Made by a program: the position numbers and the translations under genes. Under the pieces are notes generated by a model. That model saw nothing but the letters and a program-made list of their open reading frames with translations, was not told where the DNA came from and made no database searches. 35,437 nucleotides of DNA from CAZWVM01 sp964637705 (GTDB lineage: Bacteria > UBA8481). The stretch covers positions 1-35,437 of the forward strand of contig CAZWVM010000009.1 in NCBI GenBank assembly GCA_964637705.1. The letters are read 5' to 3'. Positions 1-8,365 of the stretch are shown here, piece after piece; position 1 is the stretch's first letter; each line of letters opens with the position of its first letter.

Positions 1-2
1 AG

Positions 3-449
3 GCGATCGTCAACTACATGCGCCGCGTCCACAACCTCCAGATCGGCGAGCGGACGGCGGAGGAGATCAAGTTCGAGATCGGCAATGTCTATCCCTCGTC
101 CGAGGATCTCGTCACGAAGGAGGTCCGGGGCCGTGACTACGCCGGGATGCCCAAGACCGTCTCGATCACGGCCGGGGAGATCCGCGAGGCGATGATGGAC
201 CCCGTATCCGCCATCCTCGACGCCATCCGCCAGACCCTCGAGAACACCCCGCCGGAACTGGCCGGCGACGTGATGGAGAGGGGCATCGTGATCGCGGGCG
301 GCGGCGCCCTCATCCGCGGCCTGAAGGATCTCCTGCACGACGAGACCGGGTTGCCGATCACGATTGCGAACGACCCCCTTTCGGTGGTCGCGCTCGGGAC
401 GGGGAAGTACCTGAGCGAGATCAAGGGACGGCTGAGGAAGGCCGTCTGA
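3..449 (+). CDS. mreB: Rod shape-determining protein MreB, C-terminal part (5' end outside window)
   Basis: This is the last 148 codons of the bacterial actin homologue that forms membrane-associated filaments and guides lateral wall synthesis. The reading frame is open from base 3, so the ATG at 18 is internal and not a start. Visible MreB signatures are IGERTAEEIKFEIG near the beginning and the nucleotide-binding loop GIVIAGGGALIRGL. A closing segment of the family type (GLPITIANDPLSVVALGTGK) follows. The neighbours mreC, mreD, mrdA and rodA follow in the classical order, which confirms the assignment. A 45-base gap separates it from mreC. Confidence 0.96.
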   Translation, partial: AIVNYMRRVHNLQIGERTAEEIKFEIGNVYPSSEDLVTKEVRGRDYAGMPKTVSITAGEIREAMMDPVSAILDAIRQTLENTPPELAGDVMERGIVIAGGGALIRGLKDLLHDETGLPITIANDPLSVVALGTGKYLSEIKGRLRKAV

Positions 450-450
450 G

Positions 451-476
451 GATCGCGGATTACGGATTGAAGAACC
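451..476. repeat. Copy 1 of a degenerate ~27-bp intergenic motif
   Basis: The mreB-mreC gap contains GATCGCGGATT followed seven bases later by GAAGAACC. The opposite strand of 9797-9824 carries GATTGCGGATT followed nine bases later by GAAGAACC. The two arms match closely and lie in inverted orientation about 9.3 kb apart. Two copies only hint at a dispersed element. Confidence 0.35.
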
Positions 477-494
477 CATAGGCAAAGACGAGCC

Positions 495-1325
495 ATGAGC
501 ATACGACCCCTGGATATCGGTTTCCGCGAGGACGTGGACCGGCGCGCGAAGGCGCTCCTCTTCACGGCCGTCGTGCTCTCCATTGCCGGTGCGCTCCTGC
601 ATCGCCTCCCGGCCGTCTGCTCCTATCGGTCCTGGCTCATCGCCCCCCTGGAGCCGGCCCTCTCGCTGGTCGGCGCCGTCCGCTCCTCGCTGGCCGCCAC
701 GCTCCTCGGTTCCGAACCGGTCTCCGGTGCCTCGGCCCTCGAGACGATCGAGGCCGCGGTGGCGCGGGAACGAGCCGCGGCGTTGCAGGAGGAACTGAAC
801 GAACTGCGCGAGGTCTCAGGGCTGCCCGCGATCCTGCCTTTCGAGGGCGTCCTGTGCGAGGTCACCGGGCACGTGACGGGTCCGGACCGGAGGATTCTGC
901 TCCTCGATCGCGGCACCAGGTCGGGAGTGCGGGTCGGCGGGATCGTGCTCGGCGCCGCCGGCGGCCGCGCCGCCGTTGTCGGGCGCGTCGTCGAGGCCGG
1001 GCCGACGGTGTCGAAGGTGATGACGACCCTGGACCCCTCCTGCCGCATCGCGGCCCGGCTCGGGGACCAGGGCGGGTTCGTCTACGGAGGCGCGGCGGGC
1101 CAGTCCGCGGGTCGCCTCGAATACGTCCCGCGGGACGCGTCCGTCGCTCCGGGCGACGAGGTCCTGACCTCCGAGGACGGAACGATCTTTCCCGGCGGCT
1201 ATCTCATCGGTCGCGTCAAGTCACTGGGCGCGGAGGGGGCGGTCTTCCACGATGTGAGGGTGGAGCCGGCCGTTCCTCTGGACCGACTGCGTTACGTCTG
1301 GGTCGGGAAGAGAGAGCAGTCGTGA
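495..1325 (+). CDS. mreC: Rod shape-determining protein MreC
   Basis: MreC is the bitopic inner-membrane scaffold that links MreB filaments to PBP2 and RodA and activates PBP2. The 276-aa product has a short cytoplasmic tail, a membrane segment at about residues 20-38 and a short coiled-coil-like stretch at about 78-104 (rich in A, E, R and L). The paired beta-barrel domains characteristic of the family follow (GPDRRILLLDRGTRSGVRVG, later VAPGDEVLTSEDGTIFPGGY and IGRVKS). Its length is normal for the family. The ATG at 495 is the first start in frame after mreB. The stop codon overlaps the GTG of mreD by four bases (GTGA), implying translational coupling. Confidence 0.95.
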   Translation: MSIRPLDIGFREDVDRRAKALLFTAVVLSIAGALLHRLPAVCSYRSWLIAPLEPALSLVGAVRSSLAATLLGSEPVSGASALETIEAAVARERAAALQEELNELREVSGLPAILPFEGVLCEVTGHVTGPDRRILLLDRGTRSGVRVGGIVLGAAGGRAAVVGRVVEAGPTVSKVMTTLDPSCRIAARLGDQGGFVYGGAAGQSAGRLEYVPRDASVAPGDEVLTSEDGTIFPGGYLIGRVKSLGAEGAVFHDVRVEPAVPLDRLRYVWVGKREQS

Positions 1326-1828
1326 GGATTCCCGAGGTGCTGCCTTTGTCCTGGATGCGCGTCTGCGTCGTGATGGGCCTCTCGATCCTCGCCTCCATGC
1401 TCTTCGAGCCGCTCCTGGGGATCGTCCTCCCCGTGCCGCCCGCCATCACGCTGGTCGTCGTCTGCGTGGTGGCCGCGGAGAACGGACCGTTGTATGGCGT
1501 GGCCAGCGGCATGATCGCGGGTCTCCTGCTCGACCTCTTCGGCGCGAGCGCGCTGGGCGTCAACATGGGATCCCTCGCGCTAGTCGGTTTCTGCGTCGGC
1601 CGGACTGCGCGCTTTCTTCCGCTCTGGCCGCCGGTCGTTCGCGTCGCGATCGTGACGCCCCTGACATTCCTCTACATCCCCGCCGCGCGCTTTCTCGCCT
1701 TCGTGGCGGGAGAGCCGATCCCGCTCTCCTTCCGGACCGCCGTTCACTTCGCGGTTGCGAACGTCCTGATCGCCGTCCTGGTGACGCCGGTCATCGCGGC
1801 GGCCAGCTTGAGGGCGCGGCGCGCCTGA
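1322..1828 (+). CDS. mreD: Rod shape-determining protein MreD
   Basis: MreD is a small polytopic inner-membrane protein of the elongasome. The 168-aa product is almost entirely hydrophobic, with about five membrane segments and the family-like stretch YGVASGMIAGLLLDLFG. I chose the GTG at 1322 because it overlaps the mreC stop as GTGA; the first in-frame ATG is at 1355 and would remove part of the amino-terminal region. An upstream extension of this frame exists but lies wholly inside mreC and is an artefact. The ordered context mreC-mreD-mrdA supports the call more strongly than the sequence, because MreD is poorly conserved. Confidence 0.9.
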   Translation: MRIPEVLPLSWMRVCVVMGLSILASMLFEPLLGIVLPVPPAITLVVVCVVAAENGPLYGVASGMIAGLLLDLFGASALGVNMGSLALVGFCVGRTARFLPLWPPVVRVAIVTPLTFLYIPAARFLAFVAGEPIPLSFRTAVHFAVANVLIAVLVTPVIAAASLRARRA

Positions 1829-1853
1829 ACCGGCGCGACCGCGTGAGACACCG

Positions 1854-3635
1854 GTGAGGCCGCGCACCGTCGAGTCCGCGACGAGCGTCCCGCGGTTGTT
1901 TGTCATCGGGTCCGCCATCGCGCTCCTCCACGTCGTCATCCTCGCACGCGCCTTCTACCTGCAGATCGTGGAGGGGAGCCATTACGAGACTGTCTCGGCG
2001 TCGAACGCCGAGCAGGCGCGGATGATCCGCCCGACGCGCGGCGTCATCGTCGATTGCCGCGGACGGGTGCTTGCGACGAACCGCGCCTCGTTCGATATCA
2101 CCTTCCTTCCCCGCGGCGTCGCGCGCGAGGATTACGAGCGGGTGGCCCGCCGCGTGGCGGAACTGGCCGGAGCCGAGGCCGATACCCTGGTCGCTCTCAT
2201 GCTCGACGCCCGACGCCGACCCTTTTCCTCGGTCGTCCTCGTGCCTGACGTCACGCGCCGTATCGTCACGGCCGTCTCCGAAAACAAGCCGGACCTGCCG
2301 GGGATCCAGATCGAGAACCGCACGATCCGCCACTATCCCTTCGGCCCGGCCGCGGCTCACCTGCTCGGTTACATCGGCGAGGTCTCCCGCGAGGAGGTCG
2401 ACGCCTCGGATACCCTCGCATCGGGCGACTACGCGGGGCGGGCCGGGGTCGAGTTGACGCTGGAACCATATCTCGCCGGGATCAAGGGCAGCGAGATCGT
2501 CGAGGTGGACGCCCTGGGGCAGAACGTCCGCACCCTCTCGCGCCGTCCGCCGGTCGCCGGAGCCCGTGTCGTGCTCACGATCGACGCTGATCTGCAGGTC
2601 TGGGCGCACGAGGCCTTCGCGGGGCAGAAGGGGGCGCTCGTCGCGGTCGATCCCTCGTCGGGCCGCATCCTCGCCCTCTATTCCTGCCCCGCCTACGATC
2701 CCAACGCTTTCGTCGACAAGACGCGCGTCGCGGAGCGCATGGGCTATTTCACCGATACGCGCCTGCCGCTCTACAACCGCGCGCTCCAGTCGACCTATTC
2801 TCCGGGTTCGACTTTCAAGACGATCACGATGATTGCGGGCTTGAAGACCGGCCGCCTCCGCGCCTCCACGCGTTTCGGCTGTCGGGGGATGTACGCGGGG
2901 ATGAAGTGCTGGAAGGCCGGGGGTCACGGCTCTCTCGACCTCATTTCGGCGTATCAGCATTCCTGCAACGTCTACTTCTACCAGGCGGGCGAGCGGATCT
3001 GGATCGAGCCGATCCACGAAGTCGCGCTCGCGCTCGGACTCGACCAGTATCCCGGTTTCGGGATCGGCCCCGAGGCGCACGGCGTGGTGCCGACGCCGGA
3101 GTGGGAGCGCGAGAACGTGAGGGGGCCGGACGGCGAGCACTGGGGCACGGGTGACGTCCGCAACACGGCGATCGGCCAGGGCTACGTTCTCGCCTCGCCG
3201 GCCCAGATGGCCCAGGTCGCGGGCGGTGCCGCGATGGGCGGGATCGGCATGAAGCCGGCGGTCATCGAGAGCATCGAGGCGCCGGACGGCACGCGCATCC
3301 TCGACTTCGAACCGTCTCCTCGCGCGAACCTCGGCCTCGACTCGGAGTCGATCGAACTGGTGAGACGGGCGATGAGGCTTGTCGTCGATCAGGGGACCGG
3401 GCGCCGGGCGCGCGTGGAGGGTCTTGACATCGGCGGAAAGACCGGCACCGCGCAGAACCCCGAGAACATCGATCATGCCTGGTTCATCTGCGCGGCGCCC
3501 CTGGAGTCGCCTCGCATCGCGATCTGCGTCCTCGTCGAGCACGCCGGGCATCACGGCGGCACCGTCGCCGCGCCGATCGCGCAGCACGTGCTCTCGCGCT
3601 ATGCCGCCCGGGAAGGACTGGTGCCGAGGCCATGA
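1854..3635 (+). CDS. mrdA: Penicillin-binding protein 2 (elongation-specific D,D-transpeptidase)
   Basis: PBP2 cross-links peptidoglycan during lateral wall growth and works with RodA. The 593-aa protein has one amino-terminal membrane anchor (about residues 15-35), a pedestal/dimerisation domain and a penicillin-binding transpeptidase domain. All three active-site motifs are visible: S319-T-F-K322 (catalytic serine and lysine), S370-C-N372, and K529-T-G531. Length is typical. The GTG at 1854 is the best start because it places the anchor close to the amino terminus. The gene lies 25 bases after mreD, and its stop overlaps the rodA start (ATGA). Confidence 0.96.
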   Translation: MRPRTVESATSVPRLFVIGSAIALLHVVILARAFYLQIVEGSHYETVSASNAEQARMIRPTRGVIVDCRGRVLATNRASFDITFLPRGVAREDYERVARRVAELAGAEADTLVALMLDARRRPFSSVVLVPDVTRRIVTAVSENKPDLPGIQIENRTIRHYPFGPAAAHLLGYIGEVSREEVDASDTLASGDYAGRAGVELTLEPYLAGIKGSEIVEVDALGQNVRTLSRRPPVAGARVVLTIDADLQVWAHEAFAGQKGALVAVDPSSGRILALYSCPAYDPNAFVDKTRVAERMGYFTDTRLPLYNRALQSTYSPGSTFKTITMIAGLKTGRLRASTRFGCRGMYAGMKCWKAGGHGSLDLISAYQHSCNVYFYQAGERIWIEPIHEVALALGLDQYPGFGIGPEAHGVVPTPEWERENVRGPDGEHWGTGDVRNTAIGQGYVLASPAQMAQVAGGAAMGGIGMKPAVIESIEAPDGTRILDFEPSPRANLGLDSESIELVRRAMRLVVDQGTGRRARVEGLDIGGKTGTAQNPENIDHAWFICAAPLESPRIAICVLVEHAGHHGGTVAAPIAQHVLSRYAAREGLVPRP

Positions 3636-5005
3636 TGAGATTCCGCGAGCCGGAGACGCCCTCCTATGGATTTGAGCGCCGCCTGCGCCTGGCCTTCGAT
3701 CCCTGGATCGTCCTGCCGGCCGTCGTCATCCTGGGATTCTCGCTCGCGGCCCTCTGGTCCGTCGTCTACCACCCGGTCGCCTTCGAGATCCAGCCGGACC
3801 TGGCGACGGACCCGGTGACGCCCTTCACCAAGCATCTCTTCTGGGCGATCCTGGGTCTTTTCGGCATGTCGATCTTCGCGTTCCTCGACACGAGCCGGGT
3901 CAGGGCTCATGCCAAGTGGGTCTACGTCGCCGGACTCGTCCTCCTCGTCGCGACTCTTGCCTTCGGAGTGAAGGTCCGAAACATCCGCGCATGGCTCTCC
4001 CTCGGCTTCATCACCTTCCAGCCGTCGGAACTGGTGAAGGCCGCACTCGTCATCGCCCTGGCGCGCTACCTTTCGAAGGAGGGAAGGCAGGAGCGTCCCC
4101 TGCATTCGCTCTTCATGGCGGCGCTCGTCGTGGCGGTGCCGGCGGGCCTGGTCCTGAAGCAGCCGGACATGGGCACCGTCATCGTCTACCTCTCGCTGCT
4201 CATCACCCTTCCCTTCGCGGCGGGACTGCCGGCCCGTTACCTCGTCCTCGCTGTCATTTCCGGCACCCTCGCGGGCCTGAGGCTCCTCCTGGGCATCGCG
4301 CACGAGCACCTCAGCTTCCTGCCGGAGGGCGTCTTGAGCCGCCTGATCTCGTCGCCGGAACCCGCCTTCACCGCCTTCGTGATTCTCGGCGCCGCCGGGG
4401 CGATGGTCGCCGGCCTGATGAGGCTCCTGCGCGTCCGAAACGCTCTTTCGGTCTTTCTCTTCTGCACCGTGCCCACGGGTGTTCTCTACGCCTCCTTCTT
4501 TCTCGCGGAGCACTTGAAGGAATACCAGAAGCTGAGACTGCTCACTTTCATCGCGCCGCAACTGGATCCGAAGGGGTCGGGATACAACATCATCCAGTCC
4601 CAGGTCGCGTTCGGGTCCGGGGGCGTCCTGGGGCAGGGGCTGCGCGGGGCGACGCAGTCATCGCTCGGATTCCTGCCCGAACGGCAGACGGACTTCATCT
4701 TCAGCGTGATCGGGGAGGTCTTCGGTTTCGTGGGCGCGACCGCCGTTATTCTCTGTTTCCTCGTGCTCTGCCTGAGGCTTCTCTGGATCGCCGCGCAGGC
4801 GCGAGACCGGTTCGGATCCCTCCTCGCGATCGGCGTCGCCACGATCCTCGTGACGCACGTCGTCGTGAACATGGGCATGGCGATCGGCATCACGCCGATC
4901 ATGGGCATCCCCCTGCCCCTCGCCTCCTACGGCGGAACGGCCATGGTTTCGGTCTTCGTGATGCTCGGCCTCGTGCAGGCCGTGGAACGCCAGTCCAGGC
5001 TGTAG
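3632..5005 (+). CDS. rodA: Peptidoglycan glycosyltransferase RodA (SEDS family) with an enlarged central region
   Basis: RodA polymerises lipid II into glycan strands and forms a complex with PBP2. Family motifs are present in order: RAWLSLGFITFQPSELVK, KQPDMGT, LDPKGSGYNIIQSQVAFGSG, FLPERQTDFIFSVIGE, and a carboxyl-terminal NMGMAIGITPIMGIPLPLAS. At 457 aa it is longer than the roughly 370-aa E. coli protein. The excess lies mainly between residues about 205 and 295, where two additional hydrophobic stretches precede the DPKGSGYN motif. The ATG at 3632 overlaps the mrdA stop; a second ATG follows immediately. It ends one base before the convergent isochorismatase gene, so transcription from both sides must be resolved there. 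Confidence 0.95.
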   Translation: MMRFREPETPSYGFERRLRLAFDPWIVLPAVVILGFSLAALWSVVYHPVAFEIQPDLATDPVTPFTKHLFWAILGLFGMSIFAFLDTSRVRAHAKWVYVAGLVLLVATLAFGVKVRNIRAWLSLGFITFQPSELVKAALVIALARYLSKEGRQERPLHSLFMAALVVAVPAGLVLKQPDMGTVIVYLSLLITLPFAAGLPARYLVLAVISGTLAGLRLLLGIAHEHLSFLPEGVLSRLISSPEPAFTAFVILGAAGAMVAGLMRLLRVRNALSVFLFCTVPTGVLYASFFLAEHLKEYQKLRLLTFIAPQLDPKGSGYNIIQSQVAFGSGGVLGQGLRGATQSSLGFLPERQTDFIFSVIGEVFGFVGATAVILCFLVLCLRLLWIAAQARDRFGSLLAIGVATILVTHVVVNMGMAIGITPIMGIPLPLASYGGTAMVSVFVMLGLVQAVERQSRL

Positions 5006-5006
5006 G

Positions 5007-5651
5007 TCACTTCACCAGGGGCAGGATGTCCTTGAATTCCCTCGTGTCCGAACTCTCCAGAGCCTCGAACAGCGCCGCCTCGCTCGTCGTCACGACGACG
5101 CCCGAATGTCTCAACCGCTCGAGGGCGACGGCATGGTCCGCCTCGCGGCGGGACGAGACGATGTCGGCGAGCACGCTGACATCGAGACCGCGTGTCTTCA
5201 GGTCGAGAGCGGTCTGCGCGACGCAGACGTGCGTCTCGACGCCGAGGATGCAGAGGTGGGTGATTCCGGCCTTCTGGATGTGGCTGAGGAAGGACTCCTC
5301 GCCCACGGCGGAGAAGGCGGTCTTCTCGAAGAATGCGGCGCCCTCGAGGAGCGGCGCGAGGCGCCGGTCGGTCGGGCCGAGCCCCTTCGGGTACTGCTCC
5401 GTCACGAGAAGGGGAGTCGAGAGGATGCGCGCGGCCTTGAGGAACCGCGTGGCGTTCTGGAGGAGGTCGTAGCGACCGCGCACGGCGGGCAGGAGCTTCT
5501 CCTGCATGTCGATCACCAGCGCGGCGCCGCCGGGGCGGCGCCAGAGCGAGGAATGCCGCCGCACGAGGTCGATGTTGCTCCAGGAGAGAACCTGCCGCGG
5601 CTCGACCGCCTTCTCGCCCTTCGTCTTTCCGCCCTTCACTCGCGTCGCCAT
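5007..5651 (-). CDS. Isochorismatase-family cysteine hydrolase
   Basis: This 214-aa protein has the isochorismatase/nicotinamidase fold. The family catalytic triad can be placed at D48 (in VIDMQ), K110 (in FFEKTAFS) and C143 (in GVETHVCV). Nothing visible fixes the substrate, which could be an amide or an isochorismate-like ether. The first 35 or so residues are basic and variable and are not part of the fold. The ATG at 5651 has a strong upstream Shine-Dalgarno (GGGAGGA on the minus strand, about 8 bases away). The gene lies 13 bases after the membrane-protein gene and is probably co-transcribed with it. Confidence 0.9.
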   Translation of the reverse strand: MATRVKGGKTKGEKAVEPRQVLSWSNIDLVRRHSSLWRRPGGAALVIDMQEKLLPAVRGRYDLLQNATRFLKAARILSTPLLVTEQYPKGLGPTDRRLAPLLEGAAFFEKTAFSAVGEESFLSHIQKAGITHLCILGVETHVCVAQTALDLKTRGLDVSVLADIVSSRREADHAVALERLRHSGVVVTTSEAALFEALESSDTREFKDILPLVK

Positions 5652-5664
5652 GCTCCGATCCTCC

Positions 5665-6219
5665 CTAGAAGCGGCCGGGGCCGCGCATTCCGATGCTGTC
5701 GCCCGCGTTGAAGAAGAGGACGCGGCCGACGACCACGAAGACGAGCTGCAGGATCAGCCAGAGGAGGGCCGGGGGCAGGCAGAGCTGCAGGAAGACGCGG
5801 CCCGGCGGCCGCCCGAGGTAGCGGGCGAGGAAACGCGCGAGGACGAAGGGCCAGCCGACGAGGAGGGCCTGCATGAGGACGGGTCCGACGAGCGGGATGA
5901 TGCCGGGAAGGAGGAAGAGCGAGGATCCGAGGAAGAGGGAGTGGATGTCGAGCATCTGCTCGCGCGCGATCTCGCCGAAGGCCGCGAAGAGGTAGGCGCC
6001 GATCAGGGTGATGCCGACGAGGAAGAGGGGCGTGCCGAGGAACTTGAGGGGCGAGAGCGACTGGACCCCGAGGAAGATGCCGATCACGAAGGCCATGGCC
6101 GCCTCGAACCCCAGGAGCCTCTCGCGGCGGATGGAGAGGATCCGCGCGACGGCGTCATCGGTGCGGCCGAGCGAGACGACGCGGGCCGTCAGGAGAAGCT
6201 CTTTGAAGAATCTGTTCAC
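5665..6219 (-). CDS. Polytopic membrane protein of unknown function, possibly Yip1-like
   Basis: The 184-aa product contains four to five hydrophobic segments, roughly at residues 34-54, 60-80, 95-130 and 145-172. The short amino-terminal tail (MNRFFKELLLTARVV) resembles Yip1/YIPF-type small membrane proteins in overall layout only. No catalytic motif is visible. The GTG at 6219 is the natural start. It diverges from the glpD-like gene across 29 bases, and its product ends 13 bases before the isochorismatase start, suggesting a two-gene minus-strand unit. Confidence 0.7.
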   Translation of the reverse strand: MNRFFKELLLTARVVSLGRTDDAVARILSIRRERLLGFEAAMAFVIGIFLGVQSLSPLKFLGTPLFLVGITLIGAYLFAAFGEIAREQMLDIHSLFLGSSLFLLPGIIPLVGPVLMQALLVGWPFVLARFLARYLGRPPGRVFLQLCLPPALLWLILQLVFVVVGRVLFFNAGDSIGMRGPGRF

Positions 6220-6248
6220 GTCCGGTAGGCTACACGGGAAGCGACGCG

Positions 6249-7547
6249 TTGAGAATGGCGACGAAATCCTGGGACATGGACGTGGCGGTGGTCGGCGGCG
6301 GCATCACGGGCGCGGCCGTGGCGCGCGACGCGGCCGGGCGCGGCCTCTCGGTCGCCCTCTTCGAGCGCCATGACCTCGGGTCGGGCACGACCTCGCGCTC
6401 CTCGCGCATGATCCACGGCGGCCTGCGCTACCTCGAGCGATTCGATGTCAGGCTGGTGCGCGAGTCGCTCTCCGAGCGGAATCGCCTCTTCCGGGCCGCG
6501 CCCGATATGACGCGCCAGGCGCGCTTCCGGCTGCCCCTCGCCCGCGACAGCCGCCCGGCCTGGATGATCTTCTGCGGGCTCGTTCTCTACGATCTCATCG
6601 CCGGCACGCGCGACATGCGGCGCGAGCCGGACGGTTTCAGCTATGTCGACGGGCTGGGGGAGCCGGAGCGGCTGACGGCGGCCCTGGCCGCGGACGCGGC
6701 GCGACGCGGCGCCGAGGTACGAACGTACACGCCGGTCGAGGCCTTCGACGGGGAGGGGAGGATTCACACGGCCGGGGGCGCCTTCCGGCCGCGCTGCGTC
6801 ATTCTCTGCGCCGGCCCCTGGACCGACCGCGTGCTGGCCGCGTGGGGGTGCTCCTTCCCGATGCCGCTCATGGGGCCGACGCGCGGATCCCACATCCTCA
6901 TGGATGCCGTGATCGAGCGACCCACGCTCCTGCAGGCCTCCTCCGACGGCCGTGTCTTCTTCGCGGTTCCCGCGTTCGGCGGCACCCTGGTCGGCACGAC
7001 CGATTTCGAGGATGAGGGCGACCCGGGACGGCTCGAGCCGCGCCCCGAGGAGATCCAATACCTTCTCTCGGAGATCCGCCGGCGCGTGCCCGCGCTCGGC
7101 GAATCCTACCGCGGCGCCTGGACCGGGCTCCGCCCGCTTCTCTCGAGCCGCCTCTCGGCGGGCGCGCGTTCTCGCGGAGATCTCGTGCGCCTCCACCCCC
7201 GTCGAGCCAACCTTGTGGTCGTCGTCGGGGGAAAATTGACGACGATGCGCCTCATGGCGGAACGCGCCGTCGATGCGGCGGTGGGCCGGGTGCTCGGCGC
7301 CGCAAATGGCGCCTGGACGGTATCCGAGTCCCTTCCCGCGGCCCCGGACCTCTTCCGGGTCCGCACCTTCGGCGATGCCCTGCTGAGGCGCGGCAGCGAG
7401 GCGTTCCGATCCGACCCCGAAGCGCTCAGGGCGAGGCGGGATGAGGTGGCGCGTTCGCTCGGTTGGGACGGTGATCGTGTGAAGGCGGAATGGGACGCCT
7501 TCCGAAGGGAGGCGCGGGGGTCCTTCGGGCTGGAGATCCCGGCTTGA
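6249..7547 (+). CDS. glpD: FAD-dependent glycerol-3-phosphate dehydrogenase (GlpD-like)
   Basis: This family oxidises sn-glycerol 3-phosphate to dihydroxyacetone phosphate and passes electrons to quinone. The 432-aa protein has an amino-terminal Rossmann FAD site (VVGGGITGAAVARDAAGRG) and the family motif SSRMIHGGLRYLE. Later GlpD-like elements are GPTRGSHI, LVGTTDFE and VVVVGGKLTTMR. At 432 aa it is shorter than the roughly 500-aa E. coli enzyme and has only a reduced carboxyl-terminal domain. A TTG at 6249 lies seven bases after GGGAAG (6236-6241), whereas the ATG at 6255 is 13 bases away, so the TTG is favoured; either is possible. A weak promoter-like pair, TTGAAG (6203-6208) and TAGGCT (6226-6231), has a 17-bp spacer. 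The stop overlaps queG. Confidence 0.88.
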   Translation: MRMATKSWDMDVAVVGGGITGAAVARDAAGRGLSVALFERHDLGSGTTSRSSRMIHGGLRYLERFDVRLVRESLSERNRLFRAAPDMTRQARFRLPLARDSRPAWMIFCGLVLYDLIAGTRDMRREPDGFSYVDGLGEPERLTAALAADAARRGAEVRTYTPVEAFDGEGRIHTAGGAFRPRCVILCAGPWTDRVLAAWGCSFPMPLMGPTRGSHILMDAVIERPTLLQASSDGRVFFAVPAFGGTLVGTTDFEDEGDPGRLEPRPEEIQYLLSEIRRRVPALGESYRGAWTGLRPLLSSRLSAGARSRGDLVRLHPRRANLVVVVGGKLTTMRLMAERAVDAAVGRVLGAANGAWTVSESLPAAPDLFRVRTFGDALLRRGSEAFRSDPEALRARRDEVARSLGWDGDRVKAEWDAFRREARGSFGLEIPA

Positions 7548-8365
7548 CCTCACCCGGCGAGAACGGTGCCGGCCTGCCCGAGGAACTCGACCGCGCGTTG
7601 CGGGAGGCCGGTTTCTGCGACGCGGGTTTCTGCGGCGCCCGGAGACTGTCCGCCGACCTGGCCCGGCTCGAATCCTGGATCGCGGCGGGACGGCACGCGG
7701 AGATGGAATGGCTCGCCCGCCGTCCCGCGCGCCGCGGGACTCCCCCGGGCTGGGCCCGATCCGTGGTCGTCGCGCTCGACGCCTACCCTCCGCTCGCCTG
7801 GCTCGACGGCGAGGACCGTCATGCGGCCTTCGCCGACGGCACAGATTACCATGTCCGCCTGAAGGCGATGATGAACCCCGCGCTCGCTCTCATCGAGCGT
7901 CACGGGGGCCGTGGCGCGGTCCACGTGGACACGGGGGCCGTCCTGGAGAAGGCCTGGGCCCGCGAGGCCGGCCTCGGCTTCATCGGTCGCAACACGCTCC
8001 TCGTCTCGAACGCCCGCGGTCCCTATGTCCTCATCGCGCTCCTCTTCACCGATCTCGAGATCCCGACCCTGGGGCGGCCGGTGGAGGATTCCTGCGGCGC
8101 GTGCCGGCTCTGCGTCGACGCCTGCCCCGGGTCGGCTCTTGACGACCAGGGTCTTGACGCGCGGCGGTGCCTGTCGTGGATCACGATCGAGAAACGGAAT
8201 CCGACGGACGAGGAGCGTCGGCGAGCGCGGCCCTGGGTCCATGGCTGCGACGAATGCCTCGCGGCGTGTCCGCATGCGCAACGAAGCCTGCCCGCGCGGC
8301 GCCCGCGGGGACTCGCGGCGTCTCGGCGGGATCGGTCGCCGGGTCAGACCGGGAGCGGGTCGTAG
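7544..8365 (+). CDS. queG: Epoxyqueuosine reductase QueG (short form)
   Basis: QueG performs the last step of queuosine synthesis in tRNA, reducing epoxyqueuosine with cobalamin and two [4Fe-4S] clusters. The 273-aa protein shows the catalytic region VDTGAVLEKAWAREAGLGFI, with D129 as the expected acid. The first cluster cysteines are C184, C187, C190 and C194. The second set is C209, C235, C238 and C242. It is shorter than the roughly 380-aa E. coli form, stopping soon after the second cluster with no room for a carboxyl-terminal HEAT-like repeat. The start chosen is the TTG at 7544, overlapping the glpD stop (TTGA); a longer frame begins at 7490 inside glpD. The last 22 bases overlap the convergent gene at 8344-8919. 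Confidence 0.9.
   Translation: MTSPGENGAGLPEELDRALREAGFCDAGFCGARRLSADLARLESWIAAGRHAEMEWLARRPARRGTPPGWARSVVVALDAYPPLAWLDGEDRHAAFADGTDYHVRLKAMMNPALALIERHGGRGAVHVDTGAVLEKAWAREAGLGFIGRNTLLVSNARGPYVLIALLFTDLEIPTLGRPVEDSCGACRLCVDACPGSALDDQGLDARRCLSWITIEKRNPTDEERRRARPWVHGCDECLAACPHAQRSLPARRPRGLAASRRDRSPGQTGSGS

Noticed and set aside
1791..3587. Minus-strand 598-codon frame over mrdA
   Set aside because: Composition-driven shadow in a high-GC gene with intact PBP2 motifs on the plus strand; the encoded product is rich in D/R without domains.
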